In this document: positions 52,860-61,874 of the stretch, piece after piece | Numbering within the stretch: the first letter of the stretch is position 1 | How the letters are laid out: each line of letters begins with the position of its first letter | DNA from: CADEEL01 sp050246475 | GTDB taxonomy: Bacteria; Pseudomonadota; Alphaproteobacteria; Caulobacterales; Aquidulcibacteraceae | NCBI GenBank assembly: GCA_050246475.1 | Contig: JBFWVZ010000001.1 | Location: 124,001-188,000 of the forward strand | Direction: 5' to 3' | Length of the DNA stretch: 64,000 nucleotides | Position numbers and translations under genes: made by a program | The notes under the pieces: model-generated | Databases searched by the model: none | Seen by the model: only the letters and a program-made list of their open reading frames with translations | What the model was told of the DNA's origin: nothing

Positions 52860-53998
52860 GCGATCCCGGCTTCGGGATTTACGTGCACTGGCCTTATTGC
52901 GCGTCGATCTGCCCGTATTGCGATTTCAACGTGCGCCGGGACAGGGGCGGGGCTCACAGCGATCTGCGCAATGCGCTCGCGCTCGACATGGAGGCGCAGG
53001 CCGCGCGCGCGGCCGAGAGAAGCGCTGGAAGCCTGTTTCTCGGCGGTGGGACGCCGTCGCTGATGCGCGGCGAGGACGTCGCGCTCCTGATCGAAGCGGC
53101 GCGAACATCGTTCGGGCTGGCGCAGAACTGCGAAATCACGCTCGAGGCCAACCCGGAGCACCATGCGCGGTTCGCGGAGCTTGTGGGCGCGGGCGTGACG
53201 CGGCTTTCGCTTGGCGTGCAGGCGCTCCGCACGCCCGCGCTCATGATGCTGGGGCGCACGCACAGCGTTCGCCAGGCGCTAACGGCGGTTGAGGACGCCG
53301 CGAAGAGCGGCGCGCGCGTCTCCATCGACCTTATCTATGCGCGGGACGGTCAGTCTACGGAGGAATGGGCGGACGAGCTTCGCGAAGCGCTGGCGCTGCC
53401 GATCGAACACCTTTCGCTCTACCAGCTGACGATCGAGGCAGGCACGCCGTTCGCGCGCGCGGTGGCGCGAGGGCGCATGCATGCCGCCGACGCCGAGCGT
53501 GCGGCCGATCTCTTCGCGGCGACGCAGGAGATCACCGGGGCGAACGGCTTTCCCGCCTACGAGATCTCCAATTATGCGCGGAACACGCAAGCGCAATCGG
53601 CGCACAATCTCGTCTATTGGCGCGGCGGCGCTTGGGCTGGGATCGGGCCGGGCGCGCATGGACGCTTGACGATCGATGGCGCGCGCACGGCGACGCGTGC
53701 GCACGCCGACCCCGCGGCCTACATGCGGGCTGTGTTGGAGAAAGGCGCGGAATGGGCGGAGGCCGAAAGGCTCAGCGATGCGCAGCGCGGGGACGAATAT
53801 TTGCTGATGGGGCTCAGACTTGCCGAGGGCGTTGACCGCGAACGGCTGGAGCGGCTGCGCGGCCGGGCGCTTCGCGCCGATTTGCTCACGTTCTTCGCGG
53901 CGGAAGGGCTCGTCGTGTTCGACGCCCGGCGTCTCGCACTCACGCCGAAGGGCCGCGCGCTTGCGGACAGGATCGCTTCTGAGCTGGCGCTTGCCTAG
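52856..53998 (+). CDS. hemW: Heme chaperone / radical-SAM protein HemW
   Basis: Heme-delivering member of the HemN-like radical-SAM group, long annotated as coproporphyrinogen III oxidase. The cluster motif is C-x3-C-x2-C in YCASICPYCDFNV; unlike true HemN it lacks the fourth cysteine directly after. GGTPSLMRGED, LGVQALRTPAL and SLYQLTIEAGTPFARAV follow. At 380 aa it matches HemW. The pair rdgB-hemW is conserved. Its TAG overlaps the LpoA-like gene's stop by four bases (CTAG). Confidence 0.93.
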   Translation: MSDPGFGIYVHWPYCASICPYCDFNVRRDRGGAHSDLRNALALDMEAQAARAAERSAGSLFLGGGTPSLMRGEDVALLIEAARTSFGLAQNCEITLEANPEHHARFAELVGAGVTRLSLGVQALRTPALMMLGRTHSVRQALTAVEDAAKSGARVSIDLIYARDGQSTEEWADELREALALPIEHLSLYQLTIEAGTPFARAVARGRMHAADAERAADLFAATQEITGANGFPAYEISNYARNTQAQSAHNLVYWRGGAWAGIGPGAHGRLTIDGARTATRAHADPAAYMRAVLEKGAEWAEAERLSDAQRGDEYLLMGLRLAEGVDRERLERLRGRALRADLLTFFAAEGLVVFDARRLALTPKGRALADRIASELALA

Positions 53999-55236
53999 GT
54001 CGCGGGGGATGTGAAGCGGCGCGGGGCAGCGTCGATCGCCTGCACGCCGTTGGCGCGCACCTCCATGATCGCCAGGCCTCGTTCAATCGAGCCGTCGGCG
54101 CGGAAGCGGAAGAGGCCGTCGGAGCCCATGAAGCCGTCGCTGCGTTCGATGCCTTGGCGGGTGAAGCCGCCGGGGCCGCGATCGTTCGAAAGCAGCGCCG
54201 CGAGCGAGACAGCGTCGTAGGAGAGGCTCGCGAGCCGCGTCGGATCGGTGTTGTAGGCGCCGCGATAGCGGCGCTCGAAGTCGGTGCGTGCGGAGGGATC
54301 AGGCGCCACGTACCAGCCGCCCGCGAGCGTTGGTTCGCGGTGTGCGTCGCTGCCAGCCCAAGCGCTTGTGCCGAGCAACTGAACTTCGCGGCTGTTCAAG
54401 CCGCCGCGCAAGAGGCCGGGGCCGGTCGCGCGCAGCGCCGAGCCGGTTTCAGCAATGACGATGCCCTGCGCGGGATTGGCGGCAAGCGCGCGCGCCAAGC
54501 GCTCGGCGGCATTGCCCGCTTCCTGATCGGAGCGCGCGTAGAGTTCGCTGCGCACGATGGTGACGCCGCGGCGCTGCGCTTCGGCGCGCAAGCTTTGCTC
54601 GACGCGGCGGCCGTATTCGTTGGCCGGCGCCAGAAGTGCGATGGTGCGGATGTTGCGGCTTGCAGCAAACGAGACAAGGCGCGCGACTTCATCCTCAAGC
54701 TGGAAGCTCAAGAGGTAGACGCCGTTGCCGGCGACGGTGCGGTCCGAGGAGAATCCGATCACCGGGACGTTTTCACGACGCACCACGCCAGCGACGCCCT
54801 CGACGCCCTCGCGCAACACCGGGCCGATGACGATGTCGGCGCCGTCGCGCAGCAAGGCCTGGCCGGCGGCCGCGGCCGCAGCTTCATCGCCGCCGGAATC
54901 GCGCGGGATGAGCAGCATATTCTGGTTGCCGTGGTCGAAGAGCGCGAGTTCGGCGGCGCTGAAGAGGGCGGAAGCGTCCGCCGGGCGCGTCGAGAAGGGC
55001 AGGAGCAGGCCGACGCGCGTAATCGAACGATTGGCCATGAAGGACGGGGTGACGCCGTCGCGCGTTTGCACCTGAGCGCCCGGCTGAGTCGGGGTTTGAG
55101 GGCCCATGGGGCCGCGCTCAGGAGCGGTGGCGCAGGCCGAGAGGCCCGCCAGGCCGAGCAGCGCCACGCCCGTCATGGCCCGCTGCTTCAGGCTTGGCGC
55201 GGAGCGCGCGCGCGCCGATGATCCGTGCTTCGTCAT
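53995..55236 (-). CDS. Penicillin-binding protein activator LpoA-like lipoprotein
   Basis: 413 aa. Leader MTKHGSSARARSAPSLKQRA then MTGVALLGLAGLSAC with a lipobox cysteine, then a type-I periplasmic-binding-protein fold (ITRVGLLLPFSTRPADASAL; IVIGPVLREGVEGVAG; IRTIALLAPANEYGRRVEQ). Without the N-terminal repeat domain of E. coli LpoA it is the short alphaproteobacterial form. It probably binds an envelope ligand or activates a peptidoglycan synthase, which is inferred. Its ATG shares CATG with the rsmI start on the other strand; an internal ATG at 55176 would give a compact lipoprotein leader. Confidence 0.85.
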   Translation of the reverse strand: MTKHGSSARARSAPSLKQRAMTGVALLGLAGLSACATAPERGPMGPQTPTQPGAQVQTRDGVTPSFMANRSITRVGLLLPFSTRPADASALFSAAELALFDHGNQNMLLIPRDSGGDEAAAAAAGQALLRDGADIVIGPVLREGVEGVAGVVRRENVPVIGFSSDRTVAGNGVYLLSFQLEDEVARLVSFAASRNIRTIALLAPANEYGRRVEQSLRAEAQRRGVTIVRSELYARSDQEAGNAAERLARALAANPAQGIVIAETGSALRATGPGLLRGGLNSREVQLLGTSAWAGSDAHREPTLAGGWYVAPDPSARTDFERRYRGAYNTDPTRLASLSYDAVSLAALLSNDRGPGGFTRQGIERSDGFMGSDGLFRFRADGSIERGLAIMEVRANGVQAIDAAPRRFTSPAT

Positions 55237-56155
55237 GGAAGATCCCTCGTCCGATCCCGGCGCATCCGCGCCAAGCGACGCGGCGGACCCTAATTCCGCC
55301 AGCGCAGGCAGTCCACCGCTCGAAGCGGGCCTTTATGTGGTGGCGACGCCCATTGGAAATCTGCGCGACATCACGCTGCGGGCGCTCGACGTGCTGGCGG
55401 GCGCGGACCGGATTTTCGCGGAGGATACGCGCGTCACGGCGAAGCTGCTTGCGGCGCATGCGATCCGCACGCCGCTCTCCTCCTATCACGAGCACAATGC
55501 CGAGGCGGCGCGCGGCGACATCCTCGCGCGGCTCGAACGCGGAGAGCGCGTGGCGCTCGTCTCCGACGCCGGGACGCCGCTCGTTTCTGATCCGGGCTTC
55601 AAGCTGGCGCGCGCCGTCATCGAGGCGGGGCACAAGATCATTCCGATCCCAGGCGCATCGGCGGCGCTTGCGGCGCTCGTCGGCGCGGGCTTGCCGACAG
55701 ACCGGTTTCTCTTCGCGGGCTTCCCACCGGCGAAGGCGCAGGCGCGGGCGGAGTTCCTTGCGGGGCTGCGCGCAGTTCCGGCGACGCTCGTGTTCTACGA
55801 ATCGGGGCCGCGCTTGGCAGAAAGCTTGGCCGCGATGGTGGAAGCGTTTGGGCCGCGTGAGGGCGTGGTTGCGCGTGAGCTCACTAAGCTTTTCGAGGAA
55901 TTCCGCCGGGCGCCGCTCGGCGATTTAGCCGCGCACTACGCGCAAGCGGGCGCGCCGAAAGGCGAGATCGTGGTGCTTGTCGCGCCTCCTGGAGAGGCCG
56001 ATCCTCCGTCCACGGAGGAAATCGACGCGGCGCTTAGGGCAGCGCTCGCACGCTCCAGCGTCAAGGACGCCGCGCAAGAAGTGGCCGATGCGTTGGGCGT
56101 TTCGCGCCGCGATGTCTATGCACGCGCTCTCGCCCTCAAGGACAGCCGCGGGTGA
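55235..56155 (+). CDS. rsmI: 16S rRNA (cytidine-1402 2'-O)-methyltransferase RsmI
   Basis: SAM-dependent methyltransferase of the tetrapyrrole-methylase fold. LYVVATPIGNLRDITLRAL, IFAEDTRVTAKLL, LVSDAGTPLVSDPGFKLARA and IPIPGASAALAALVGAGL are signature blocks. About 306 aa from the ATG at 55235. The first 30 residues (MEDPSSDPGASAPSDAA onward) are low-complexity and may include a later true start, though no ATG or GTG near the core is obvious. Its start overlaps that of the LpoA-like gene. Confidence 0.95.
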   Translation: MEDPSSDPGASAPSDAADPNSASAGSPPLEAGLYVVATPIGNLRDITLRALDVLAGADRIFAEDTRVTAKLLAAHAIRTPLSSYHEHNAEAARGDILARLERGERVALVSDAGTPLVSDPGFKLARAVIEAGHKIIPIPGASAALAALVGAGLPTDRFLFAGFPPAKAQARAEFLAGLRAVPATLVFYESGPRLAESLAAMVEAFGPREGVVARELTKLFEEFRRAPLGDLAAHYAQAGAPKGEIVVLVAPPGEADPPSTEEIDAALRAALARSSVKDAAQEVADALGVSRRDVYARALALKDSRG

Positions 56156-56532
56156 GCGCGCGCGATGCGGCCGGCCGGCGCAAAGCGGAGCAGCGCGGGC
56201 GCAGCGCCGAGCTGATCGCGATGTTGTGGCTCATGCTCAAGGGCTACCGCATTCTGGGGCGGCGCGTGCGCACGCCGCACGGCGAGATCGATCTTGCGGC
56301 GCTTAAAGACCGTACACTGATCATCGTCGAGGTGAAGGCGCGCAAGACAAAGCTGGCGGGCGGGGAAGCGCTCATGCCGCGCCAGCAACAGCGCCTCGCG
56401 AACGCGGCGCTGCTGCTGGCGAAGAGGTGGCGCCTTACAATCCTCCGTATGCGGTTCGATCTGATGATCGTGGGCGCCCAGACGCTGCCGATTCATGTGC
56501 GCGGCGCGTGGTTCGACGATCGCGTGCGGTGA
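56152..56532 (+). CDS. yraN: UPF0102 (YraN-like) endonuclease-fold protein
   Basis: 126 aa. RKAEQRGRSAELIAMLWLML and the restriction-endonuclease-like core RRVRTPHGEIDLAALKDRTLI, then VEVKARKT, with Glu-Ile-Asp and Glu-Val-Lys forming the metal site. This is the YraN family, conserved next to rsmI. It starts with GTG overlapping the rsmI stop. Its biochemical role is not settled. In many relatives gshB follows; here the next gene is yifB after 194 bases. Confidence 0.93.
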   Translation: MSARDAAGRRKAEQRGRSAELIAMLWLMLKGYRILGRRVRTPHGEIDLAALKDRTLIIVEVKARKTKLAGGEALMPRQQQRLANAALLLAKRWRLTILRMRFDLMIVGAQTLPIHVRGAWFDDRVR

Positions 56533-56576
56533 GCGTTAGGAGCGTGTTGACGCATTGGACGACGCAGCGCAGCGTT

Positions 56577-56735
56577 TGATCCACAGACCAGATTCGAGAA
56601 TTGCGCCCGCAGCTTCAACGCGAGCGTGAGGTTGTTCGTCTTACGTATTTCTTTTGTTCTTGAATTGGGCTAAAGTCGCGCGAGTCTGTGGATAAGTCCA
56701 TGGCCGATCTGTGGGGGACTTCGCGCATGTCCACA
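56577..56735. promoter_or_regulatory. Cluster of DnaA-box sequences upstream of yifB
   Basis: TGATCCACA (56577-56585, 8/9 to TTATCCACA), TGTGGATAA (56687-56695, a perfect DnaA box on the minus strand) and ATGTCCACA (56727-56735, 7/9, over the yifB start). The first two form a facing inverted pair (ATCCACAGA / TCTGTGGAT) about 108 bases apart, flanking a local AT-rich stretch at about 56638-56672. The region must also hold the yifB promoter; TTGAAT and TAAAGT near 56660-56675 are possible elements but badly spaced. It could be a DnaA-regulated promoter, a DnaA-titration site or an additional origin element. Confidence 0.6.
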
Positions 56736-58268
56736 AAAGCGGTGACGGTTGCGTTCGTTGGGCTCGAGCCCAAGCGGATCGATGTGCAGGTGCAGCTGGC
56801 CGGGGGCCTGCCCGGGATTGTGATTGTCGGTCTTGGGGACAAGGCCGTTTCGGAGAGCCGGGAGCGCGTGCGGGCGGCCTTTGCGAGCCTGGGGCTCGCG
56901 GTGCCGGACGGGCGGGTGATCGTGAACCTCGCGCCCGCGGATTTGCCGAAGGAAGGCGCGCACTACGATTTGCCGATCGCGCTCGCGCTGATGGCCGAAG
57001 TCGGCGTGGTGCCGAAGGATGCGCTGGAGCGCGCGTTGGCGTTCGGCGAATTGGGGCTCGATGGGTCGCTTGCGCCGACGCCGGGCGCGCTGCCCGCGGC
57101 GATGGCGGCGCAGGCGATGGGGCTTGGGTTCATCTGTCCCGCCGCATCAGGCGCTGAAGCCGCGTGGGCGGATGGAGAGATCATCGCCGCGCCGTCGCTC
57201 ATCGCGCTCGTCAATCATTTTCGCGGCTCCGGGCTCATTCGCGCGGTGCCGCGCGGCGAATTGATCGACGGCGCGAGCGTTCCCGATCTGCGCGACGTGA
57301 AAGGGCAGGAGCAGGCGAAGCGCGCGCTGGAGATCGCCGCCGCGGGCGGGCACAACGTCTTGTTCGTCGGCCCCCCAGGCTCGGGCAAGTCGATGCTGGC
57401 GCAGCGCCTGCCGGGCATCTTGCCGCCGCTTTCGGCAAGCGAATTGCTCGAAGTCAGCCAGATTCAAAGCATCGCAGGCTTGCTGGAGCGCGGGCAGCTG
57501 ACGCGCACGCGGCCGTTCCGTTCGCCGCATCATTCCGCATCGATGGCGGCCCTTGTCGGCGGCGGGTTGCGTGCGCGGCCGGGCGAGATTTCGCTTTCAC
57601 ATAAAGGCGTGTTGTTTCTTGACGAATTGCCGGAGTTCGGGCCGGCGGTTCTCGATGCGCTGCGCCAACCGCTCGAGACGGGCGAAGTGGCGATCGCGCG
57701 CGCCAACCATCGCATCACCTATCCCGCCGATGTGCTGCTGGCCGCCGCGATGAATCCTTGCCGGTGCGGCGGCGGGCCGGGCATCGGGATTTGCCGGCGC
57801 GGGCCGCGCTGCGCGGCGGATTATCAAGCGCGGCTTTCGGGGCCGCTCATCGACCGCATCGACATTCAGATCGACGTTCCGCCGGTGACGGCGGCCGATC
57901 TCGCATTGCCCGCGCCCTGCGAAGGCAGCGCCGAGGCAGCGGCGCGCGTGGCGCGCGCGCGCTCGATCCAGGCAGCGCGCGCCGCGCAGTTTGGGCTCGA
58001 TCCCGATCTGCTCAACGCGAAAGCCAATCCAACGGAATTGGACGCTTTGGTGCGGCCAGACGAAGCGGGCGCGGCGCTGCTCTCGTCGGCCGCGCAGAAA
58101 CTCTCGCTGTCGGCGCGGGCCTATCACCGCACCTTGCGGGTTTCGCGCACCATCGCGGACCTGGATGGGCGTGAGGATGTGAAGCGCGTGCATATCGCGG
58201 AAGCGCTGTCGCTCAGGCGGCAATGGGCGGGCGCGGAGCAACGCGGGGCGTTGGCGGCTGCAACCTGA
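56727..58268 (+). CDS. YifB/ComM family Mg-chelatase-like AAA+ ATPase
   Basis: 513 aa from the ATG at 56727, chosen because a GGGGGA Shine-Dalgarno lies about nine bases upstream; in-frame starts at 56688 and 56700 are possible. The N-terminal Lon-like domain (VTVAFVGLEPKRIDVQVQLA, GLPGIVIVGLGDKAVSESRE) precedes the ATPase with Walker A FVGPPGSGKSMLAQRL, Walker B GVLFLDELPEF, and zinc-binding cysteines in NPCRCGGGPGIGICRRGPRC. Relatives (ComM) drive branch migration during natural transformation. A cluster of DnaA boxes lies at its start. Confidence 0.95.
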   Translation: MSTKAVTVAFVGLEPKRIDVQVQLAGGLPGIVIVGLGDKAVSESRERVRAAFASLGLAVPDGRVIVNLAPADLPKEGAHYDLPIALALMAEVGVVPKDALERALAFGELGLDGSLAPTPGALPAAMAAQAMGLGFICPAASGAEAAWADGEIIAAPSLIALVNHFRGSGLIRAVPRGELIDGASVPDLRDVKGQEQAKRALEIAAAGGHNVLFVGPPGSGKSMLAQRLPGILPPLSASELLEVSQIQSIAGLLERGQLTRTRPFRSPHHSASMAALVGGGLRARPGEISLSHKGVLFLDELPEFGPAVLDALRQPLETGEVAIARANHRITYPADVLLAAAMNPCRCGGGPGIGICRRGPRCAADYQARLSGPLIDRIDIQIDVPPVTAADLALPAPCEGSAEAAARVARARSIQAARAAQFGLDPDLLNAKANPTELDALVRPDEAGAALLSSAAQKLSLSARAYHRTLRVSRTIADLDGREDVKRVHIAEALSLRRQWAGAEQRGALAAAT

Positions 58269-58318
58269 GCTCCGCGCCTTAAGCTCTCTTAACGCGGATC
58301 GCGCTTTGATGGCGCGCG

Positions 58319-60127
58319 ATGAGCCAGGCTCAGCTTCACGCCCAAGCCGACGCGTTCGAATCGGCGCCGGATCCAGCCGCGCATTTCAGCGCCGACGGCG
58401 CGATCCTACGCGCGAACGCGGCCTTTCGCGCTGCGTTCCGGCATGTGCTCGGCTCGGCGCGCGCGCCCTGGGGGCGCATCGAGCCGCCGCCATTCAAAGG
58501 GGGCTTGCGGCGCTTCGATGCGCCGGCGCCTGACGGGCGGCTCTATGAATGGGCGGAGCGGCGCCTGCTCGACGGCTCGCGCATCGCGGTGGCGCGCGAT
58601 GTGACGGAGCGCGCGCAAGCGGCGGAGGAAGCCGACCGCGCCAAGACCTCGCTCTTCGCCACGCTCACGCATGAATTGCGCACGCCGCTCAACGGCATCT
58701 TGGGCATGACGGCGCTTGTCGCGTCCTCACGGCTTGAGCCGGAAGCGCGCGATCATCTCAAAGCCATCAAACAATCGGGCGAACTGCTCAGCGATCTCAT
58801 CAACGACATTCTCGATTATTCACGCATCGAAGCGGGCAAGGTCGCGCTCGATGCGGCGCCGTTCGATCCCGAGGCGGCGGCGCAGGCGGTCGCGGAATTG
58901 CTGAGCCCCAAGGCGCGGGAGAAGGGGCTCGAAATCGTGACGCTGGCGCGGGCGAACGCACCGGGCGTGGTCATGGGAGACGAGGGGCGCTTCCGCCAGA
59001 TTCTCTTCAACCTTGCGGGCAATGCGGTGAAGTTCACGGAGGCGGGCGGCGTCACCATAGAGATCGGCCGCGCGAAGAACGGCGATTTGCGCGTCAGCGT
59101 AAAGGACACCGGCCCCGGCATCGCGCAGGAGCATCATGCCGCGATCTTCGAGGAATTCACGCAAGCCGATTCTAGCATTGCGCGGCGCTATGGCGGCACG
59201 GGGCTCGGGCTCGCCATTGTCAAACGGCTCGCCGAGGCGATGAAGGGGCGCGTCGGTGTCGAAAGCGCGCCTGGACGCGGCGCCACTTTCTGGGCCGAGT
59301 TGCCGCTGCAAGAAGCGGGCGATGCAGCCGCTTCGCCCAAGCTCATGAATCTGCGCATCGGCGTGCTCACCGGGAGCGACGTGCTGGCGCAAGCGCTGAT
59401 CGCGACGATCGCCTCTTCCGGCGGCGCGGCCGCGCGCGCGGCTCCTGACGCACTTGAATCGTTCGACGTCGTGCTTATCGATCACGGCGCCGTTCAGGGC
59501 GATGATCTTGCAGCGATCGCGGCGAGCGCGCGCGGCGTCGTGGCGCTGGCGCCGCAGGAAGAGCGCGAGGCGATCGCGCTCCATCGTGAAGCGGGCATCG
59601 CGCACTATGTGATCAAGCCGATCCGGCGCCGTTCGCTCGCGGAGCGCATTCTTATTGCCGCGGGGCTTGCGCGCGGCGCGCGCGCGGCGGAGGCCGACGA
59701 CGACGACCGCGCGCAAGCACCGACGCTCCAGGGCGCGCGGGTGCTGCTCGCGGAGGACAATCCAATCAACGCGCTCTTGGCGCGCACGCTGCTCACGCGC
59801 GCGGGGGCGGAGGTGGATGTCGTCTCGACGGGGCGCGGCGCGGCGGAGGCGGCGCATGCCGTCGCCTACGACCTCATCTTTCTCGATCTCAGAATGCCGG
59901 AGCTCGATGGGCTGGCGGCCGCGCGGCTTATCCGCGGCGACGGCGGGCAAAGCGCGCGCGCGCCGCTCGTGGCGCTCACCGCCGACGCGGGAGAGGCGGA
60001 CCGGCGCGCCGCGCATGCTGCGGGCATGGACGCCTTCGTAACCAAGCCGATCGACGCGGCGCAGCTTGCCTCTGTCGCGGCCCGCTTTACCCGCGCATCG
60101 AAGCCGGGCAGCTTCGGGCCGGGCTGA
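58319..60127 (+). CDS. Hybrid sensor histidine kinase with pseudo-receiver and receiver domains
   Basis: 602 aa, soluble, with no membrane helix. An N-terminal PAS-like region (about 15-95), HisKA with the phospho-accepting His in LTHELRTPLNGILGM (about 117), and HATPase (about 195-335) with NAVKFTE, DTGPGIAQEHH and GGTGLGLAIVKRL. Then comes a receiver-fold segment (about 345-455) that lacks the acidic pocket but keeps a Lys-Pro in YVIKPIRR, and finally a complete receiver (LLAEDNPINALLARTLL, LIFLDLRMPELDG, TKPID) at about 475-595. A pathway partner cannot be assigned; no cognate response regulator is adjacent. Confidence 0.9.
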   Translation: MSQAQLHAQADAFESAPDPAAHFSADGAILRANAAFRAAFRHVLGSARAPWGRIEPPPFKGGLRRFDAPAPDGRLYEWAERRLLDGSRIAVARDVTERAQAAEEADRAKTSLFATLTHELRTPLNGILGMTALVASSRLEPEARDHLKAIKQSGELLSDLINDILDYSRIEAGKVALDAAPFDPEAAAQAVAELLSPKAREKGLEIVTLARANAPGVVMGDEGRFRQILFNLAGNAVKFTEAGGVTIEIGRAKNGDLRVSVKDTGPGIAQEHHAAIFEEFTQADSSIARRYGGTGLGLAIVKRLAEAMKGRVGVESAPGRGATFWAELPLQEAGDAAASPKLMNLRIGVLTGSDVLAQALIATIASSGGAAARAAPDALESFDVVLIDHGAVQGDDLAAIAASARGVVALAPQEEREAIALHREAGIAHYVIKPIRRRSLAERILIAAGLARGARAAEADDDDRAQAPTLQGARVLLAEDNPINALLARTLLTRAGAEVDVVSTGRGAAEAAHAVAYDLIFLDLRMPELDGLAAARLIRGDGGQSARAPLVALTADAGEADRRAAHAAGMDAFVTKPIDAAQLASVAARFTRASKPGSFGPG

Positions 60128-60143
60128 TTGGGCGGAGAGAAGA

Positions 60144-61874
60144 ATGGCTGAGACCACGGCCGGCGAAGCGGCCCCCAAGAAATCGACCTGGGCGGCGATC
60201 GCGGTCTTCTTCGAACGGCGCATGCTGGTGATGCTCGCGCTCGGCTTCGCGGCGGGGCTGCCGAACCTCCTCATCTTCGACACGCTTTCGGCCTGGCTGC
60301 GGCAAGCCAACATTCCTTTAACGACGATCACGCTGCTTGGCCTTGCGACGCTTGCCTATTCGCTCAAATTCCTCTGGGCGCCCGTGGTGGACCGCACCGC
60401 AATCCCTGGGCTCACGCGCCTCATCGGCCATCGCCGTTCCTGGATGCTCGCGGCGCAGGGCGTGATCATCGTCGGTCTCTATCTCGTCTCCGGCTCCAAT
60501 CCCGCGGCGAACCTTGCGCTCGTCGCCGGCTTCGCGGTGCTCGTCGCGTTTGCGTCGGCGACGCAGGACATCGTGATCGACGCATGGCGCATCGAAGCCG
60601 CGGGCGATGAGCGTCAAGGCGCGATGGCGGCGATGTATCAATGGGGCTATCGCATTGCGATCCTCACGGCGGGCATCGCGCCGCTGCTCATCGCGGACAA
60701 TTGGAGCTGGAATCTCGCCTACGCCGCGATGGCGGCGCTGATGGCGATCGGGATCGCGGCCGTGCTGCTGGCGCCTAAGGAAAATCCGCGACCCGTCATG
60801 GCGCCGCTTCTCCCCGACGACATAGCGGCGAAGCCCGTTCCCGAAGCGATCGAGTGGATCGCGCGGCTTTTGCTCCTGCTTTTCGGCGCGTTCGTGTTCG
60901 GCCTCGGCTTCACGGGCCAATTCGTGATGGCGGAGTGGGCGGGCGGCTTCTTCGGACAGAGCGCGGAATCGCTCACGCCTTTCCGTGAAGCCTGGGCGGC
61001 GCGGCCGTGGGGCGTGTTCATTCAGGTCGCGTTCGCGTTCGCCGGGCTGGCGATGATGATCGCGGCGGCTTGGCCGATCCCTGGGCGGACAACGCGGCCG
61101 GGCGTTTATTTCGTGCGCTCGTACGGGGAGCCGATCCGCGATTTCTTCACGCGCTTTCCGCACACTGCGGGGCTCATCCTGGCGATGATCTGCTGCTATC
61201 GCTTGAGCGATTTCGTGCTCAACATCATGAACCCGTTCTATCTCGATCTCGGGTTCGATCTCACCACCATCGCAGAGGTTCGCAAGGGCTTCGGCGTGGC
61301 GATGCTGATGCTGGGCGTCGGCGCGGCCGGGTGGGGGATTGCGCGTTTCGGCTTGATGCGCGCGCTTATCTTCGGCGCGTTCGCGGGGCCCGTTTCCAAT
61401 CTCGTGTTCGCATGGCTGGCGACGCAGGGGCCGGACTGGCGCGCTTTCGCTGTCGCCATCATGGTGGACAATGTGACCGCGGGCTTCGCGGGCACCGTGC
61501 TCATCGCGTATATGTCGAGCCTCACGAGCGCGGGCTTCACAGCGACCCAGTATGCGCTTTTCTCCTCGCTCTACGCGCTGCCGGGCAAGCTCATCTCGGC
61601 GCATTCGGGCGGAATCGTCGAGGCCAGCGCACGCGGGGCTGCGCCAGGCGGGCCGTTCGCGGGTCTGACGGGATTGTTCTCGCGGCTGCCGGCGCAGAGC
61701 TTCGCGGCGGGCGCCGAGCCGCTCGGCATCGCACCGGCGGCGCTCGGGGCGGGCTATTTCGTCTTCTTCTTTTATTCGTGCCTCATCGGCGTGGCGGCGC
61801 TCATCCTGGCGCTCATCATCGCGCGCCGCGACGCCAATATTCAGCGCACGAAGGAAACACCCGCGCCCGCCTAG
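60144..61874 (+). CDS. AmpG-like MFS transporter (muropeptide permease family)
   Basis: 576 aa with about 12-14 membrane helices. ATFASATQDIV-like VAFASATQDIVIDAWRIEAA is the AmpG-family motif, with GLPNLLIFDTLSAWLRQA at the N-terminus and DNVTAGFAGTVLIAYMSSL, TATQYALFSSLYALPGKLIS later. Family members import anhydromuropeptides for cell-wall recycling, but the family also includes other transporters. The ATG at 60144 follows a GGAGAGA Shine-Dalgarno. Its stop overlaps the maeB stop (CTAG). Confidence 0.9.
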   Translation: MAETTAGEAAPKKSTWAAIAVFFERRMLVMLALGFAAGLPNLLIFDTLSAWLRQANIPLTTITLLGLATLAYSLKFLWAPVVDRTAIPGLTRLIGHRRSWMLAAQGVIIVGLYLVSGSNPAANLALVAGFAVLVAFASATQDIVIDAWRIEAAGDERQGAMAAMYQWGYRIAILTAGIAPLLIADNWSWNLAYAAMAALMAIGIAAVLLAPKENPRPVMAPLLPDDIAAKPVPEAIEWIARLLLLLFGAFVFGLGFTGQFVMAEWAGGFFGQSAESLTPFREAWAARPWGVFIQVAFAFAGLAMMIAAAWPIPGRTTRPGVYFVRSYGEPIRDFFTRFPHTAGLILAMICCYRLSDFVLNIMNPFYLDLGFDLTTIAEVRKGFGVAMLMLGVGAAGWGIARFGLMRALIFGAFAGPVSNLVFAWLATQGPDWRAFAVAIMVDNVTAGFAGTVLIAYMSSLTSAGFTATQYALFSSLYALPGKLISAHSGGIVEASARGAAPGGPFAGLTGLFSRLPAQSFAAGAEPLGIAPAALGAGYFVFFFYSCLIGVAALILALIIARRDANIQRTKETPAPA

